A DNA stretch of 64,000 nucleotides from Streptomyces sp. NBC_00273 (GTDB lineage: Bacteria > Actinomycetota > Actinomycetes > Streptomycetales > Streptomycetaceae). This document shows, in pieces, positions 18,272-26,493 of the stretch. A program made the translations under genes and the position numbers. Below the pieces are notes generated by a model. That model did not search any database. It saw nothing but the letters and a program-made list of their open reading frames with translations, and was not told the DNA's origin. The stretch covers positions 5,332,001 to 5,396,000 of the forward strand of contig NZ_CP108067.1 in the NCBI RefSeq assembly GCF_036178145.1. The letters are read 5' to 3'. Position 1 is the first letter of the stretch. Every line of letters starts with the position of its first letter.

Positions 18272-18310
18272 TTGCAGTGTGCGAGAACAAGTCTTGCACA
18301 CGGTAATGCG

Positions 18311-18383
18311 TACCCCCAACGGGATTCGAACCCGTGCTACCGCCTTGAAAGGGCGGCGTCCTGGGCCACTAGACGATGAGGGC
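18311..18383 (-). tRNA. tRNA-Glu (UUC)
   Basis: On the minus strand: acceptor GCCCTCA/TGGGGGT (one G-U and one C-G run), anticodon stem CCGCC/GGCGG around loop CTTTCAA (anticodon TTC), T-arm ACGGGTTCGAATCCCGT. It is the first gene of the Glu-Asp-Phe cluster in the direction of transcription. Confidence 0.92.
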
Positions 18384-18486
18384 TAAAGGCCCGCCGGGCA
18401 CTTCTCAGCGCGTCGGGGACGTGAGAAGCATATGGGATCCGGGGAGCTATCGCCAAAACGGTTTCCCCCGGAGCGACAATGGCCGG

Positions 18487-18837
18487 GTGCTGGAGATGAC
18501 GCGCGAGGAGTTCGAAGAGCTCGTCGCAGAGGCCCTGGACCGGATCCCGCCGGAGCTGACGCGGCTGATGGACAACGTGGCGGTGTTCGTCGAGGACGAA
18601 CCTCCCGCCGACGACCCCGAGCTGCTCGGTCTGTACGAGGGAACTCCGCTGACGGACCGCGGCGAGTGGTACGCCGGGGTGCTGCCGGACCGGATCACGA
18701 TCTACCGCAATCCCACGTTGCGCATGTGCGAGGACCGGGAGAGCGTGGTCGCGGAGACGGAGGTCACCGTGGTGCACGAGATCGCCCACCACTTCGGGAT
18801 CGACGACGAGCGGCTGCACGCGCTGGGGTACGGGTGA
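18487..18837 (+). CDS. Small metallopeptidase (minimal MMP-like, PF06262 type)
   Basis: 116 residues. The motif [11 protein letters not shown] near the C-terminus is the extended HExxHxxGxxD zinc signature of the minimal metzincin-like family. The rest ('[21 protein letters not shown]...[10 protein letters not shown]') is the conserved N-terminal part of this family. The physiological substrate is unknown. GTG 18487 is chosen because GGAG lies 13 bp upstream; the ATG at 18496 is an alternative. The stop overlaps the first crcB start by four bases (GTGA), so translation is coupled. Confidence 0.82.
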   Translation: MLEMTREEFEELVAEALDRIPPELTRLMDNVAVFVEDEPPADDPELLGLYEGTPLTDRGEWYAGVLPDRITIYRNPTLRMCEDRESVVAETEVTVVHEIAHHFGIDDERLHALGYG

Positions 18838-19370
18838 CCTCCCCGCTCCCGGTTCCCGGCGACGGGGCGGAGCGGGCGGCGCAGGCGGCGGAGGCGATCG
18901 ATCCGGACGTCGACCTGCACGTACCCGCGCAGCGCGCCGAGCCGCAGGGCCGGGTGCTCGCGGCGGTGGCGGCGGGCGGCGCGATCGGGGGTGCGGCGCG
19001 GTACGGGATCTCCCTGCTGTGGCCGGCCGGGCCCGGGGCCTTCCCGTGGGCGACCCTGTGGATCAACGCCTCCGGCAGCGCGCTGATCGGCGTGCTCATG
19101 GTGCTGATCAGCGAGGGCGGCCGGACGGCCCCGCATCCGTTGCTGCGGCCCTTCGTCGGGGTCGGCGTGCTCGGCGGCTTCACCACCTTCTCCACCTACG
19201 CGGTGGACTTCTCGAGGCTCCTGGACGAGGGCGAGACGGGGACCGCCCTGACCTACGGCGGGCTCACGGTGGTGGCGGCGCTCGGCGCCGTGTGGGCGGC
19301 GGCCGCGGCGACCCGACTCGTGGTCCGCGGGACCGGGCGCGGGACCGGACGCGGGCGAGTTCCGCGGTGA
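18834..19370 (+). CDS. crcB: Fluoride channel subunit CrcB/Fluc (copy 1)
   Basis: 178 residues with a 45-residue hydrophilic head and then the four-helix CrcB fold. Conserved pieces: '[13 protein letters not shown]' in helix 1, '[19 protein letters not shown]' in helix 2 with the pore Asn, '[13 protein letters not shown]' in helix 3 with the Phe/Thr/Ser ion-track residues. It exports fluoride by passive conduction. Fluc proteins are dual-topology dimers, and adjacent pairs in Gram-positives form heterodimers, which fits the second crcB overlapping by four bases. The Arg/Gly-rich tail is specific to this copy. Confidence 0.9.
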   Translation: MTSPLPVPGDGAERAAQAAEAIDPDVDLHVPAQRAEPQGRVLAAVAAGGAIGGAARYGISLLWPAGPGAFPWATLWINASGSALIGVLMVLISEGGRTAPHPLLRPFVGVGVLGGFTTFSTYAVDFSRLLDEGETGTALTYGGLTVVAALGAVWAAAAATRLVVRGTGRGTGRGRVPR

Positions 19371-19741
19371 ACTGGCTGCTCGTGGTGGCGGGTGCGGCCG
19401 TCGGCGCGCCGCTGCGCTACCTGCTGGACCGTGCGGTGCAGGCGCGGCACGACTCGCTCTTCCCCTGGGGCACCTTCGTGGTCAACGCGGTCGCCTGCCT
19501 GGTGCTCGGGGCGCTGGCCGGGGCGGCCCTGGCGGGGTCCGCTTCCTCGCGGCTGCAGTTGCTGCTCGGGGCCGGGCTGTGCGGGGCGCTCAGCACGTAT
19601 TCGACGTTCTCGTACGAGACGCTGCGGCTGGCCGAGCGCGGCCGGGGGTTCCTGGCCGCGGCGAACGTGGGGATGTCGGTGCTGGTCGGGCTCGGTGCGG
19701 TGCACCTCGGGTCGCAGGTGGCGCGGCAGCTCTTCGGCTGA
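19367..19741 (+). CDS. crcB: Fluoride channel subunit CrcB/Fluc (copy 2)
   Basis: 124 residues, the minimal Fluc size. '[16 protein letters not shown]', '[19 protein letters not shown]' and '[19 protein letters not shown]' match the helix 1, 2 and 3 signatures. The GTG start overlaps the stop of copy 1 (GTGA). It probably pairs with copy 1 in opposite membrane orientation. Confidence 0.9.
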   Translation: MNWLLVVAGAAVGAPLRYLLDRAVQARHDSLFPWGTFVVNAVACLVLGALAGAALAGSASSRLQLLLGAGLCGALSTYSTFSYETLRLAERGRGFLAAANVGMSVLVGLGAVHLGSQVARQLFG

Positions 19742-19864
19742 GGGGTTCGGCCCGGGCTCCGCCCGGGTGTTCGTCGGAGGGCGTGTCCCATACGGGTCAA
19801 AGGGAGTTGGGCACATTGACCCGCTCATGCGGAATGTTCACCCTCAGGCTCCGGAGGTGCCCCC

Positions 19865-20410
19865 GTGCGCCAGTTGTCCGCTTCCCTCCGACTGGCCGTC
19901 ACCGCGCTCGCGGTCGCGGCAACGGCCGGCTGCATGAGTGTCGGTGAGGACGCGGCGAAGCCCGGGCCCTCCGCTCCGGGGGACCGCCGCAGCGGCGCCG
20001 AGGCCGGCGCGGGGACCGTCTCGGGACGGGGCCCCGGGGTCCGCGGCAACGGGCACGGCGCGAAGGACGGTACGGCGAGCCAGGACGGCAGGCACAAGGA
20101 GGACGGCAAGGCCTCCGGTGCGACCGGGGCCTCGCCGAGCCCGGGCGCGCCGACCGGCCGGCCGGGGGCGCCCGCGCCGTCGGCGGGACCGGGCGGCGGC
20201 GCGGGCGGGCAGGGCCCGCAGCAACCCGCTACGGGCGGGTCGGGCGGTGCGGGCGGTGGATCCGGCGGCCCGGGCGGTTCGGCCGGCGGACAGCAGTCGG
20301 CGAGCCCGACCCCGGCGCCCCCGGCCACGACTCCCCCTGTGACGGAACCCACGTTGCCGCCGCCGAGTCCGCAGCCGGAGCCGACCATCCAGCCGGCCCC
20401 CGAGCTTTAG
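19865..20410 (+). CDS. Gly/Pro-rich lipoprotein
   Basis: 181 residues from GTG 19865 with a strong GGAGG 8 bp upstream. The signal peptide ends in a lipobox (AATAGC, Cys23). The mature chain is low complexity: a charged Gly/Asp/Lys region, then Gly/Ser/Pro stretches and a Pro/Thr-rich end. There is no folded domain I can recognise. It may act as a flexible cell-surface spacer. Confidence 0.6.
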   Translation: MRQLSASLRLAVTALAVAATAGCMSVGEDAAKPGPSAPGDRRSGAEAGAGTVSGRGPGVRGNGHGAKDGTASQDGRHKEDGKASGATGASPSPGAPTGRPGAPAPSAGPGGGAGGQGPQQPATGGSGGAGGGSGGPGGSAGGQQSASPTPAPPATTPPVTEPTLPPPSPQPEPTIQPAPEL

Positions 20411-20461
20411 GCCCGGCGGGCACCCGGCTGGGTCCGGCCGGGCTCGGTCCGATACCGGCGC

Positions 20462-20491
20462 CGGAGACGTTTTCGCAGGTCGGAGACGTTT
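20462..20491. repeat. Direct repeat CGGAGACGTTT x2
   Basis: Two copies (20462-20472, 20481-20491), start to start 19 bp, about 200 bp before the DEAD-box helicase gene. Nineteen base pairs is close to two helical turns, so protein binding on one face of DNA is possible. Confidence 0.35.
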
Positions 20492-20688
20492 CTGCGGGGG
20501 CGACTTGCCAGACCCCGGGGAGGGTGCGTATGGTTATAGATCGTTTGATCCCATTGCCCGGCGCCGAATCCGAAGAGCGCCGTGTGGCGCGTACTCTCCC
20601 TAGCCGTGGCTGACCGCATTGAGGCGGTCGATTTGCGATTCACGGAGTTTGGGCGCGTGCCGAGACTCCGGAAGGTTTCGCATTTCGC

Positions 20689-23040
20689 ATGTCCATTTCC
20701 AGCTCTGACCGTTCCGTCATGCCCGAGAACGACTCCAACGAGATGATCGACGCCGAGGCCCTCGTGGTCACCGAGGCGATCGAGGCCGCTGAGGCCAACG
20801 AGATCATCGAGGCTCTTGAGGCCGACGTGAACACCGACGAGTCCTACGAGGACTCGACCACCGACTTCGACGACGACGCTGACGCTGACGTTGACGCCGA
20901 GCCCTCGATCACCTTCGGCGACCTCGGTCTCCCCGAGGGCGTCGTGCGCAAGCTCGCGCAGAACGGCGTCACCTCTCCCTTCCCGATCCAGGCCGCGACC
21001 ATCCCGGACGCCCTGGCCGGCAAGGACATCCTCGGCCGTGGCCGCACCGGCTCCGGCAAGACCCTCTCCTTCGGTCTGCCGACCCTGGCGCAGCTCGCCG
21101 GCGGTTTCACCGAGAAGAAGAAGCCCCGCGCCATCATCCTCACGCCGACGCGTGAGCTCGCGATGCAGGTCGCGGACGCCCTCCAGCCGTACGGCGACGT
21201 GCTCGGCCTGAAGATGAAGGTCGTCTGCGGCGGTACCTCCATGAGCAACCAGATCTACGCCCTGGAGCGCGGTGTCGACGTCCTCGTCGCCACCCCGGGC
21301 CGTCTGCGCGACATCATCAACCGCGGTGCCTGCTCCCTGGAGAACGTCCAGGTCGCGGTCCTCGACGAGGCCGACCAGATGGCTGACCTGGGCTTCCTGC
21401 CCGAGGTCACCGAGCTGCTCGACCAGATCCCCGGCGGCGGCCAGCGCATGCTCTTCTCCGCCACCATGGAGAACGAGATCGGCACCCTGGTCAAGCGCTA
21501 CCTGTCCAACCCCGTCACGCACGAGGTCGACAGCGCGCAGGGCAACGTCACGACCATGACGCACCACGTCCTCGTCGTGAAGCCGAAGGACAAGGCGCCG
21601 GTCACGGCCGCCATCGCCGCCCGCAAGGGCCGCACCATCATCTTCGTCCGCACCCAGCTGGGCGCCGACCGCATCGCCGAGCAGCTCGTCGAGGCCGGCG
21701 TGAAGGCCGACGCGCTGCACGGCGGCATGACGCAGGGTGCTCGTACCCGCGTCCTCGCCGACTTCAAGGACGGCTACGTCAACGCGCTCGTCGCCACCGA
21801 CGTCGCCGCCCGCGGCATCCACGTCGACGGCATCGACCTGGTCCTGAACGTGGACCCGGCCGGCGACCACAAGGACTACCTGCACCGCTCGGGCCGTACC
21901 GCCCGCGCCGGCAAGTCCGGTGTCGTGGTCTCCCTCGCGCTGCCGCACCAGCGTCGCCAGATCTTCCGCCTGATGGAGGACGCGGGCGTCGACGCCTCGC
22001 GTCACATCGTCCAGGGCGCCGGCGCCTTCGAGCCGGAGGTCGCCGAGATCACCGGTGCCCGTTCGCTGACCGAGGTCCAGGCCGACTCCGCGAACAACGC
22101 CGCCAAGCAGGCCGAGCGCGAGGTCGCCGAGCTCACCAAGCAGCTCGAGCGCCTGTCGCGCCGTGCCGTGGAGCTGCGCGAGGAGGCCGACCGCCTCGTC
22201 GCCCGCTCCGCCCGCGAGCGCGGCGAGGACCCGGAGGCCGCTGTCGCCGAGGTGGCCGAGGCCGCCGAGGCCGAGGTCGCGGCTGCTGCCGCCGCCGCTG
22301 CCGCCGAGATCGCGGCGCAGGAGCGCCGTGAGGAGCAGCGCGCCCAGCGCGACGACCGTGGCAACTTCGAGCGTCGCGACAACCGTGGCGGCGACCGCGG
22401 TGGCGACCGTGGTGGCTTCCGCCGCGACGACCGCGGTGACCGCGGTGGCCGTCCGTCGGGTGGCTTCAACCGTGACGACCGTGGTGGCTTCCGCCGCGAC
22501 GACCGTCCGTCGGGTGGCTTCCGCTCCGGTGGCGACCGTCCGTCCGGTGGTGGCTTCCGTCGTGACGACCGTCCGTCGGGTGGCTTCAACCGCGATGACC
22601 GTGGTGGCGACCGTGGTGGCTTCCGCCGCGACGACCGTCCGTCGGGTGGCTTCCGCTCCGGTGGCGACCGTCCGTCCGGTGGTGGCTTCCGTCGTGACGA
22701 CCGTCCGTCGGGTGGCTTCAACCGCGATGACCGTGGTGGCGACCGTGGTGGCTTCCGCCGCGACGACCGTCCCTCCGGCGGCTTCAACCGTGACGACCGC
22801 CCCTCGGGCGGCTTCAACCGCGATGACCGTCCGTCGGGTGGCTTCCGCTCCGGTGGCGACCGTCCGTCCGGTGGTGGCTTCCGTCGTGACGACCGTCCGT
22901 CCGGCGGCTTCCGCTCCGGTGGCGGCGACCGCCCGTACGGCCGTCGTGACGACCACCGTCCGTCCGGTTCCGGTTCCGGTTCCACCGGCGGCTTCGGCGG
23001 CCGCCGTGACGACAAGCCGCGCTGGAAGCGCAACGGCTGA
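20689..23040 (+). CDS. DEAD-box RNA helicase with RGG-like tail
   Basis: 783 residues. An acidic head of about 70 residues precedes the helicase core: Q motif 'FGDLGLP...PFPIQAATIP', Walker A GRTGSGKT, 'TPTRELAMQ', DEAD in 'VAVLDEADQMADLGF', SAT in 'MLFSATME', and 'HRSGRTARAGKSG' as motif VI. A coiled Ala/Glu-rich linker follows (about residues 460-550), then about 230 residues made of GGFRRDDRPSGG-type repeats. The tail should bind RNA and may drive condensate formation; RNA-structure remodelling in ribosome assembly or cold response is the family role. The ATG at 20689 lacks a good ribosome site, so the start is moderately certain. The last ~550 bp of the gene contain a perfect 132-bp duplication. 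Confidence 0.92.
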   Translation: MSISSSDRSVMPENDSNEMIDAEALVVTEAIEAAEANEIIEALEADVNTDESYEDSTTDFDDDADADVDAEPSITFGDLGLPEGVVRKLAQNGVTSPFPIQAATIPDALAGKDILGRGRTGSGKTLSFGLPTLAQLAGGFTEKKKPRAIILTPTRELAMQVADALQPYGDVLGLKMKVVCGGTSMSNQIYALERGVDVLVATPGRLRDIINRGACSLENVQVAVLDEADQMADLGFLPEVTELLDQIPGGGQRMLFSATMENEIGTLVKRYLSNPVTHEVDSAQGNVTTMTHHVLVVKPKDKAPVTAAIAARKGRTIIFVRTQLGADRIAEQLVEAGVKADALHGGMTQGARTRVLADFKDGYVNALVATDVAARGIHVDGIDLVLNVDPAGDHKDYLHRSGRTARAGKSGVVVSLALPHQRRQIFRLMEDAGVDASRHIVQGAGAFEPEVAEITGARSLTEVQADSANNAAKQAEREVAELTKQLERLSRRAVELREEADRLVARSARERGEDPEAAVAEVAEAAEAEVAAAAAAAAAEIAAQERREEQRAQRDDRGNFERRDNRGGDRGGDRGGFRRDDRGDRGGRPSGGFNRDDRGGFRRDDRPSGGFRSGGDRPSGGGFRRDDRPSGGFNRDDRGGDRGGFRRDDRPSGGFRSGGDRPSGGGFRRDDRPSGGFNRDDRGGDRGGFRRDDRPSGGFNRDDRPSGGFNRDDRPSGGFRSGGDRPSGGGFRRDDRPSGGFRSGGGDRPYGRRDDHRPSGSGSGSTGGFGGRRDDKPRWKRNG
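22489..22752 (+). repeat. Perfect 132-bp tandem duplication in helicase tail
   Basis: Units 22489-22620 and 22621-22752 read identical at DNA level (44 codons each). A third partial unit starting at 22753 has diverged at synonymous sites. Exact identity points to a recent slip or unequal crossover. Confidence 0.85.
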
Positions 23041-23063
23041 TCGCAGTTGAGCTGAACCCCTGA

Positions 23064-23105
23064 GAAAGGGCCCGTACGCCACCTAAGTGGCGTACGGGCC
23101 CTTTC
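23064..23105 (+). terminator. Terminator after the DEAD-box helicase
   Basis: GAAAGGGCCCGTACGCCAC (23064-23082) pairs perfectly with GTGGCGTACGGGCCCTTTC (23087-23105), loop CTAA. Confidence 0.85.
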
Positions 23106-23260
23106 CTCGCTCCAGGGAACTGATGGTGCGTAACGCCCCTCCGGGGGCCGGCCCGAGGAGCCGTGCGGAGCCCCACCGAGCCGGCGGCGACAGGCCGGCC
23201 GGCGGATACCCGATCGGCTGACCGGCGCGGTCCGGCTATGCTCTGGGGTGAGCACCTGGA

Positions 23261-23333
23261 GGGCCATTAGCTCAATTGGCAGAGCAGCGGACTTTTAATC
23301 CGTTGGTTGTCGGTTCGAGTCCGACATGGCCTA
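23261..23333 (+). tRNA. tRNA-Lys (UUU), integration target
   Basis: Acceptor GGGCCAT/ATGGCCT (first pair G-U), anticodon stem GCGGA/TCCGT around loop CTTTTAA (anticodon TTT), T-arm GTCGGTTCGAGTCCGAC, discriminator A. The 3' part from 23290 on is supplied by the inserted element and recurs at 51395. Confidence 0.93.
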
Positions 23334-23334
23334 C
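23290..23334 (+). repeat. attL, 45-bp tRNA-Lys 3' repeat
   Basis: Identical to 51395-51439. It runs from the second base pair of the anticodon stem to one base past the discriminator, so the tRNA is rebuilt after insertion. Similarity continues beyond it at lower identity through the following hairpin. Confidence 0.92.
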
Positions 23335-23367
23335 TGCTCCCAGGCGGGGGTTAACCCCTCTGACCTG

Positions 23368-24981
23368 CTACTTAGCGCCTCGATTGGCTTCGGCCGATCG
23401 AGGCGCTTCGTCGTTCGGGGCCCCGTGCGGGAGCGATGCGGGAGCGGCGGTGCTGGAACTCCCGTTCGCCGCCACGGCTGGACGCGCTCTCGGGACGAGT
23501 CGAGCGGCTGCCTCCGCGGCGGCCTTGTCGACCTCGGGCAGCAGGCTCGTGTAGGTGTCCGAAGTCAGCGTGATGGTGGAGTGCCGCAGCGTCTCCTTGA
23601 TGGTGTGGAGGTCGCCACCGCCGGCGTGGGTGAGGGTCGCCGTCCCGTGGCGCAGGTCCCGGAGGTTGATGGGCGGCAGTCCGATCTCCTCGTAGAGGCG
23701 CCGGAACTCCTTGGAGACGGTGTCCGGATGCAGCCAGGTGCCGTCCTCCTTGGTGAAGACCTTCCCCGTGTTCTGCCAGCCCTTCCCCCACTTGAGGCGC
23801 TCCTTGTTCTGCCGGACCCTGTGCGCCCGCAGAACGGCCACGGTGTCGTTGTCCAGGCCGATGGTGTTCGCGCTGGAGTCCGTCTTCGGCTCAGACTCGT
23901 ACGGCGTCCATCCGTCCTGCACGATCTCGCTCGCGACGGTGAGTAGCCCAGCGTCCAGGTTCACGTGCGTCCAGTCCTGGCCCACGCCCTCGCCGCGCCG
24001 CAGCCCGCGGAACGCGATCAGGTGGAAGAACGCGTACAGCCGGTGGTCTGACGCGTGGTCGAGGAACGCGCCAAGCTGCTCCGGCATCCACACCATGACC
24101 GGGCTCGGTTTCTCGCCCGTCTCCTGCCACCGCCCCACCCGCTCAGCGGTCCACAGAAGCGGCTTCGGGCGCTTGCCCGACTCAAGCTCCACGTGCGCGG
24201 CCGGGTTGAAGGTGACGAGCTGCCGGGCTATCGCCGCGTTCAGCGCGGCCCGCAGGGTCCGCCGGATGCTCTGACGGGTCGCCGGCCCCGTGAGCTTCCG
24301 GAACGGCTTCATCTCGGCGAGCTTCGCCTTCTCCAGCGCCAGCTTGGCCCGCTCGGCGCCCACCGGGCGCCCCGCCTTGCTCGGCTTGCACCGAGCGATC
24401 TGATCGCGGCGCTCCTGGTTCTCGGCCGCGATGACCTCGTTCTCGTCGGCGATGGCGTCGAACATCTCAACGAGGTGCCCGACGTTGAGCCGGTCCAGCC
24501 GCAGGTGCCCGATGCGCGGCCTCAGGTGCACCTTGAGGTGCGAGGCGTAGCCGTTGGTCGTGGTCTTCCGGGTCTTCTTCGCCGCGAGCCAGGTGTCGAG
24601 CCACTCGCCGACCGTGATCCGGATGGTGAGGGACTGCGTGGTGTGCAGCCGACGCCGCGTCTCTTCGAGGTCCGGCAGAGGTGCCTTGTCCTGTGCCACC
24701 TTGGCGAGCAGCTCGACGATGCGCTCGCGGCCCTCGTCGTCGTCCGAATCGGCCAGGGCGAGCAGGGCCCGTATGTGGTCCAGGTCGGCCTGGGCTTCCC
24801 CCTTGGACTCGTAGCCGCCGCGGGTGAACGAGCGCCGTGTGCCCTCGCTGGTGGGCGGGAGCTCCTGCCGCAGCCTGTAGGCCCCGTGGCGTTTGTTCTT
24901 GAGCTTCGGGCACTTACTCCCGAGCAGCTTCCCGCTCTCCTGGTCCCGGCAGTTGCACCGCCGGTGAGTCGACCCGTTCAA
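23368..24981 (-). CDS. int: Tyrosine recombinase (integrase)
   Basis: 537 residues. The N-terminal ~110 residues are Cys/basic-rich (CNC near 9-11, Cys24) and may bind arm sites. A SAM-like core-binding domain covers about 120-270. The catalytic domain has Arg328 (FRGLRRGE), Arg444 in 'INLRDLRHGTAT', His467 in 'LRHSTITLTSDTY' and nucleophile Tyr477. The first His of the HxxR box is Arg441 here, a variant seen in actinobacterial integrases. The start is TTG at 24981: GAGGGGG lies 8 bp upstream, overlapping the stop of the preceding gene. The gene reads toward attL, the normal arrangement. It should integrate and, with an excision factor, excise the element at tRNA-Lys. Confidence 0.92.
   Translation of the reverse strand: MNGSTHRRCNCRDQESGKLLGSKCPKLKNKRHGAYRLRQELPPTSEGTRRSFTRGGYESKGEAQADLDHIRALLALADSDDDEGRERIVELLAKVAQDKAPLPDLEETRRRLHTTQSLTIRITVGEWLDTWLAAKKTRKTTTNGYASHLKVHLRPRIGHLRLDRLNVGHLVEMFDAIADENEVIAAENQERRDQIARCKPSKAGRPVGAERAKLALEKAKLAEMKPFRKLTGPATRQSIRRTLRAALNAAIARQLVTFNPAAHVELESGKRPKPLLWTAERVGRWQETGEKPSPVMVWMPEQLGAFLDHASDHRLYAFFHLIAFRGLRRGEGVGQDWTHVNLDAGLLTVASEIVQDGWTPYESEPKTDSSANTIGLDNDTVAVLRAHRVRQNKERLKWGKGWQNTGKVFTKEDGTWLHPDTVSKEFRRLYEEIGLPPINLRDLRHGTATLTHAGGGDLHTIKETLRHSTITLTSDTYTSLLPEVDKAAAEAAARLVPRARPAVAANGSSSTAAPASLPHGAPNDEAPRSAEANRGAK
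23374..23407 (+). terminator. tRNA-Lys terminator hairpin inside the integrase 3' end
   Basis: AGCGCCTCGATTGGC (23374-23388) and GCCGATCGAGGCGCT (23393-23407) form a 15-bp stem with one G-T wobble and a TTCG loop. It lies 40 bp after the tRNA and overlaps the last codons of the integrase on the opposite strand. A diverged version with the same architecture lies at 51480-51513. Confidence 0.75.
23426..23446. repeat. Left pair of TGCGGGAGCG decamers (candidate integrase arm sites)
   Basis: Copies at 23426-23435 and 23437-23446, start to start 11 bp, same orientation. The same pair with the same spacing and orientation occurs at 51249-51269 near the other end. Paired direct repeats flanking the core are the usual form of arm-type sites for phage-like tyrosine integrases. 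The left pair lies inside the integrase 3' coding region. Confidence 0.6.
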
Positions 24982-24983
24982 TC

Positions 24984-25646
24984 TCAGTCCCCCTCAACAG
25001 ATCCCCGCGACCCCTTCGCCACGGGCCCCAACTGGCCTTGCTTGCGTGCCGCCCCGACCCACTTCGCGGCAGCGGAGTGCGAGACGCCGAAGTGCTCGGC
25101 GACCGCGACGGTGGGCGGCCGGCCCTGCTTGTGCGCCTCGCGGTAGACCTCGGCCACGTTGGTCAGGTGGTCCGGGGTGAGGCTGCGGCGCTGTCCAGGC
25201 GTCTGCTGGGCCGGCAGGAGCCCGAACAGTGGGGCCAGTAGCCGCCGCGCCTCTTCCTTCTTCTGCTCGAACGGGGAAGCCGATTGGTCGGCCTGGGGGG
25301 CGAGGGTCTCCCCGAGCCATTCGGTAGCCGAGCTGTTCACCAGCTGCATGAACGCGGCGTGCTTCCACGTCGCGATCCCCGCTGCTTCGAGAACCGCTTC
25401 GAGTCCGAAGTCGGCTCCTGTGTCACCGGTCATGACGGACACCAGCTGCACGCCCGACTGCGGGTCGGCGCGGAAGCACAGCGCGACCGTGGCGCGCACC
25501 TTTTTCCCCACGGCGATACCGGTGAAGTGGCTCGGCATCTTCAGGTGCCCGAGATCGACGAGGGGCGGTTCCCCGCGGAACTGGTCGTAGGGCCAGCCGG
25601 GGGTGGCTACGTAGTCCCATCCGTCGGGCACTCCATCATTCTGCAT
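24984..25646 (-). CDS. Integrase-operon protein with C-terminal HTH
   Basis: 220 residues from ATG 25646; longer starts lack a ribosome site. The N-terminal 110 residues (containing 'GWDYVATPGWPYDQFRGEPP') are not a family I recognise. The last 60 residues, 'HLTNVAEVYREAHKQGRPPT' then 'VAVAEHFGVSHSAAAKWVGAARKQGQL', form a helix-turn-helix typical of small DNA-binding modules. The stop is 2 bp before the integrase start, so the two are co-translated. It may regulate integrase level or help recombination; this is inference from position. Confidence 0.7.
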   Translation of the reverse strand: MQNDGVPDGWDYVATPGWPYDQFRGEPPLVDLGHLKMPSHFTGIAVGKKVRATVALCFRADPQSGVQLVSVMTGDTGADFGLEAVLEAAGIATWKHAAFMQLVNSSATEWLGETLAPQADQSASPFEQKKEEARRLLAPLFGLLPAQQTPGQRRSLTPDHLTNVAEVYREAHKQGRPPTVAVAEHFGVSHSAAAKWVGAARKQGQLGPVAKGSRGSVEGD

Positions 25647-25818
25647 GCCTGAATCCTGCCCGAGAGGCAAGGAAGTGGCAAGGATGACTGTCCCGCTCGC
25701 TCTCATGCGTGCCCTCATGTCTTCCAGCCTGCTTTCCCGGTCTTTCCTTGTTTGTGCTCATCAAGTCTCATCTGGTCCCTCATCTTCCCTCTCAGCCCTC
25801 CTCTGTCCCTATCTAACC

Positions 25819-25832
25819 TTGCCTGTCGGCAA
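25819..25832. promoter_or_regulatory. Inverted repeat TTGCC-TGTC-GGCAA, candidate operator
   Basis: Perfect 5-bp arms in the divergent region between the integrase operon and the XRE/xis operon. The half site recurs nearby as GGCAAGG (about 25666-25685 and 25877-25882). It is a reasonable target for the adjacent XRE-type regulator. Confidence 0.4.
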
Positions 25833-25901
25833 AGTTCATCACGGTTCAACGGGTGAGGAAGTCCTGTGGAGTTGAGGCAAGGTATCGGCTAGGCTCGGTC
25901 C

Positions 25902-26150
25902 ATGATCAGAACTGATGTCCTGCGCCTCGCGCAGGTGCGGGCCGACGCTGCCTCGGGGGCAGCGATGCGTACTCGCGCCGCCGCGCGGCTGTCGCTGTCG
26001 GAGATCGCGGACCTGTGTGGGGTGGACCCGTCGACGGTCTGGCGCTGGGAGCGAGGGAAGCGAAGCCCGAGGGGAGAGGCCGCGCTCGCCTATGCGCTCG
26101 TCCTCGAGGAGCTGGTCCAGCACCAGCGTCGCCGAGACGAGGTGGCATGA
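25902..26150 (+). CDS. XRE-family regulator
   Basis: 82 residues. 'LSLSEIADLCGVDPSTVWRWERGKRSPRGEAALAYALVLEEL' is a complete Cro/C1-type helix-turn-helix. There is no effector domain. The gene has no strong ribosome site. It overlaps the next gene by four bases (ATGA) and heads the replication operon. It probably controls the switch between maintenance and excision/replication of the element. Confidence 0.8.
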   Translation: MIRTDVLRLAQVRADAASGAAMRTRAAARLSLSEIADLCGVDPSTVWRWERGKRSPRGEAALAYALVLEELVQHQRRRDEVA

Positions 26151-26428
26151 GTAGCGCCCTCACCCGAGCCGAGCTGCTCGCCCTCCCCGCGACCGTCGAC
26201 CTTGAGACCGCCGGCCGCGCGTTCGGGCTCAAGCGCAGTACGACGTACGCCCTGGCCAAGCGGGGAGAGCTGCCGGTGCGGACTCTGCGGCTCGGCCGCG
26301 CGCTGCGCGTCGTCACTGCCGAGCTGCATGAGGCCCTCGGCGTCCGTCCACAGGAAGAGGCCGGGCTCCGCACGGATGTTGGCGCATCCGCCGGAGCCCT
26401 CGAACTCTCCAGCTCCGTCCAAGCCTGA
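26147..26428 (+). CDS. xis: Excisionase-like small HTH protein
   Basis: 93 residues. 'TVDLETAGRAFGLKRSTTYALAKRGELPVRTLRLGRALRVVTAELHEAL' is a MerR/excisionase-type winged helix (DNA-binding helix plus wing with the conserved Gly-Arg step). The coupled start (ATGA) and position just before the replication genes match xis genes of actinomycete integrative elements. Assigned as excisionase by family and context; a second regulator is the alternative. Confidence 0.72.
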   Translation: MSSALTRAELLALPATVDLETAGRAFGLKRSTTYALAKRGELPVRTLRLGRALRVVTAELHEALGVRPQEEAGLRTDVGASAGALELSSSVQA

Positions 26429-26493
26429 ACAGTACGACGGCACGGGGTGCGAACGACCAAGCCCGCCCCGTGCCGCCGCAAGGAGACCTCTAC

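Noticed and set aside
22380..22960. Regular short repeats that look CRISPR-like
   Set aside because: They are in-frame codons of the RGG-type helicase tail, with no unique spacers and no cas genes.
20407..23082. Long open frame opposite the DEAD-box helicase
   Set aside because: Low-complexity Thr/Val/Ala shadow of the repeat tail; the helicase on the plus strand has all motifs.
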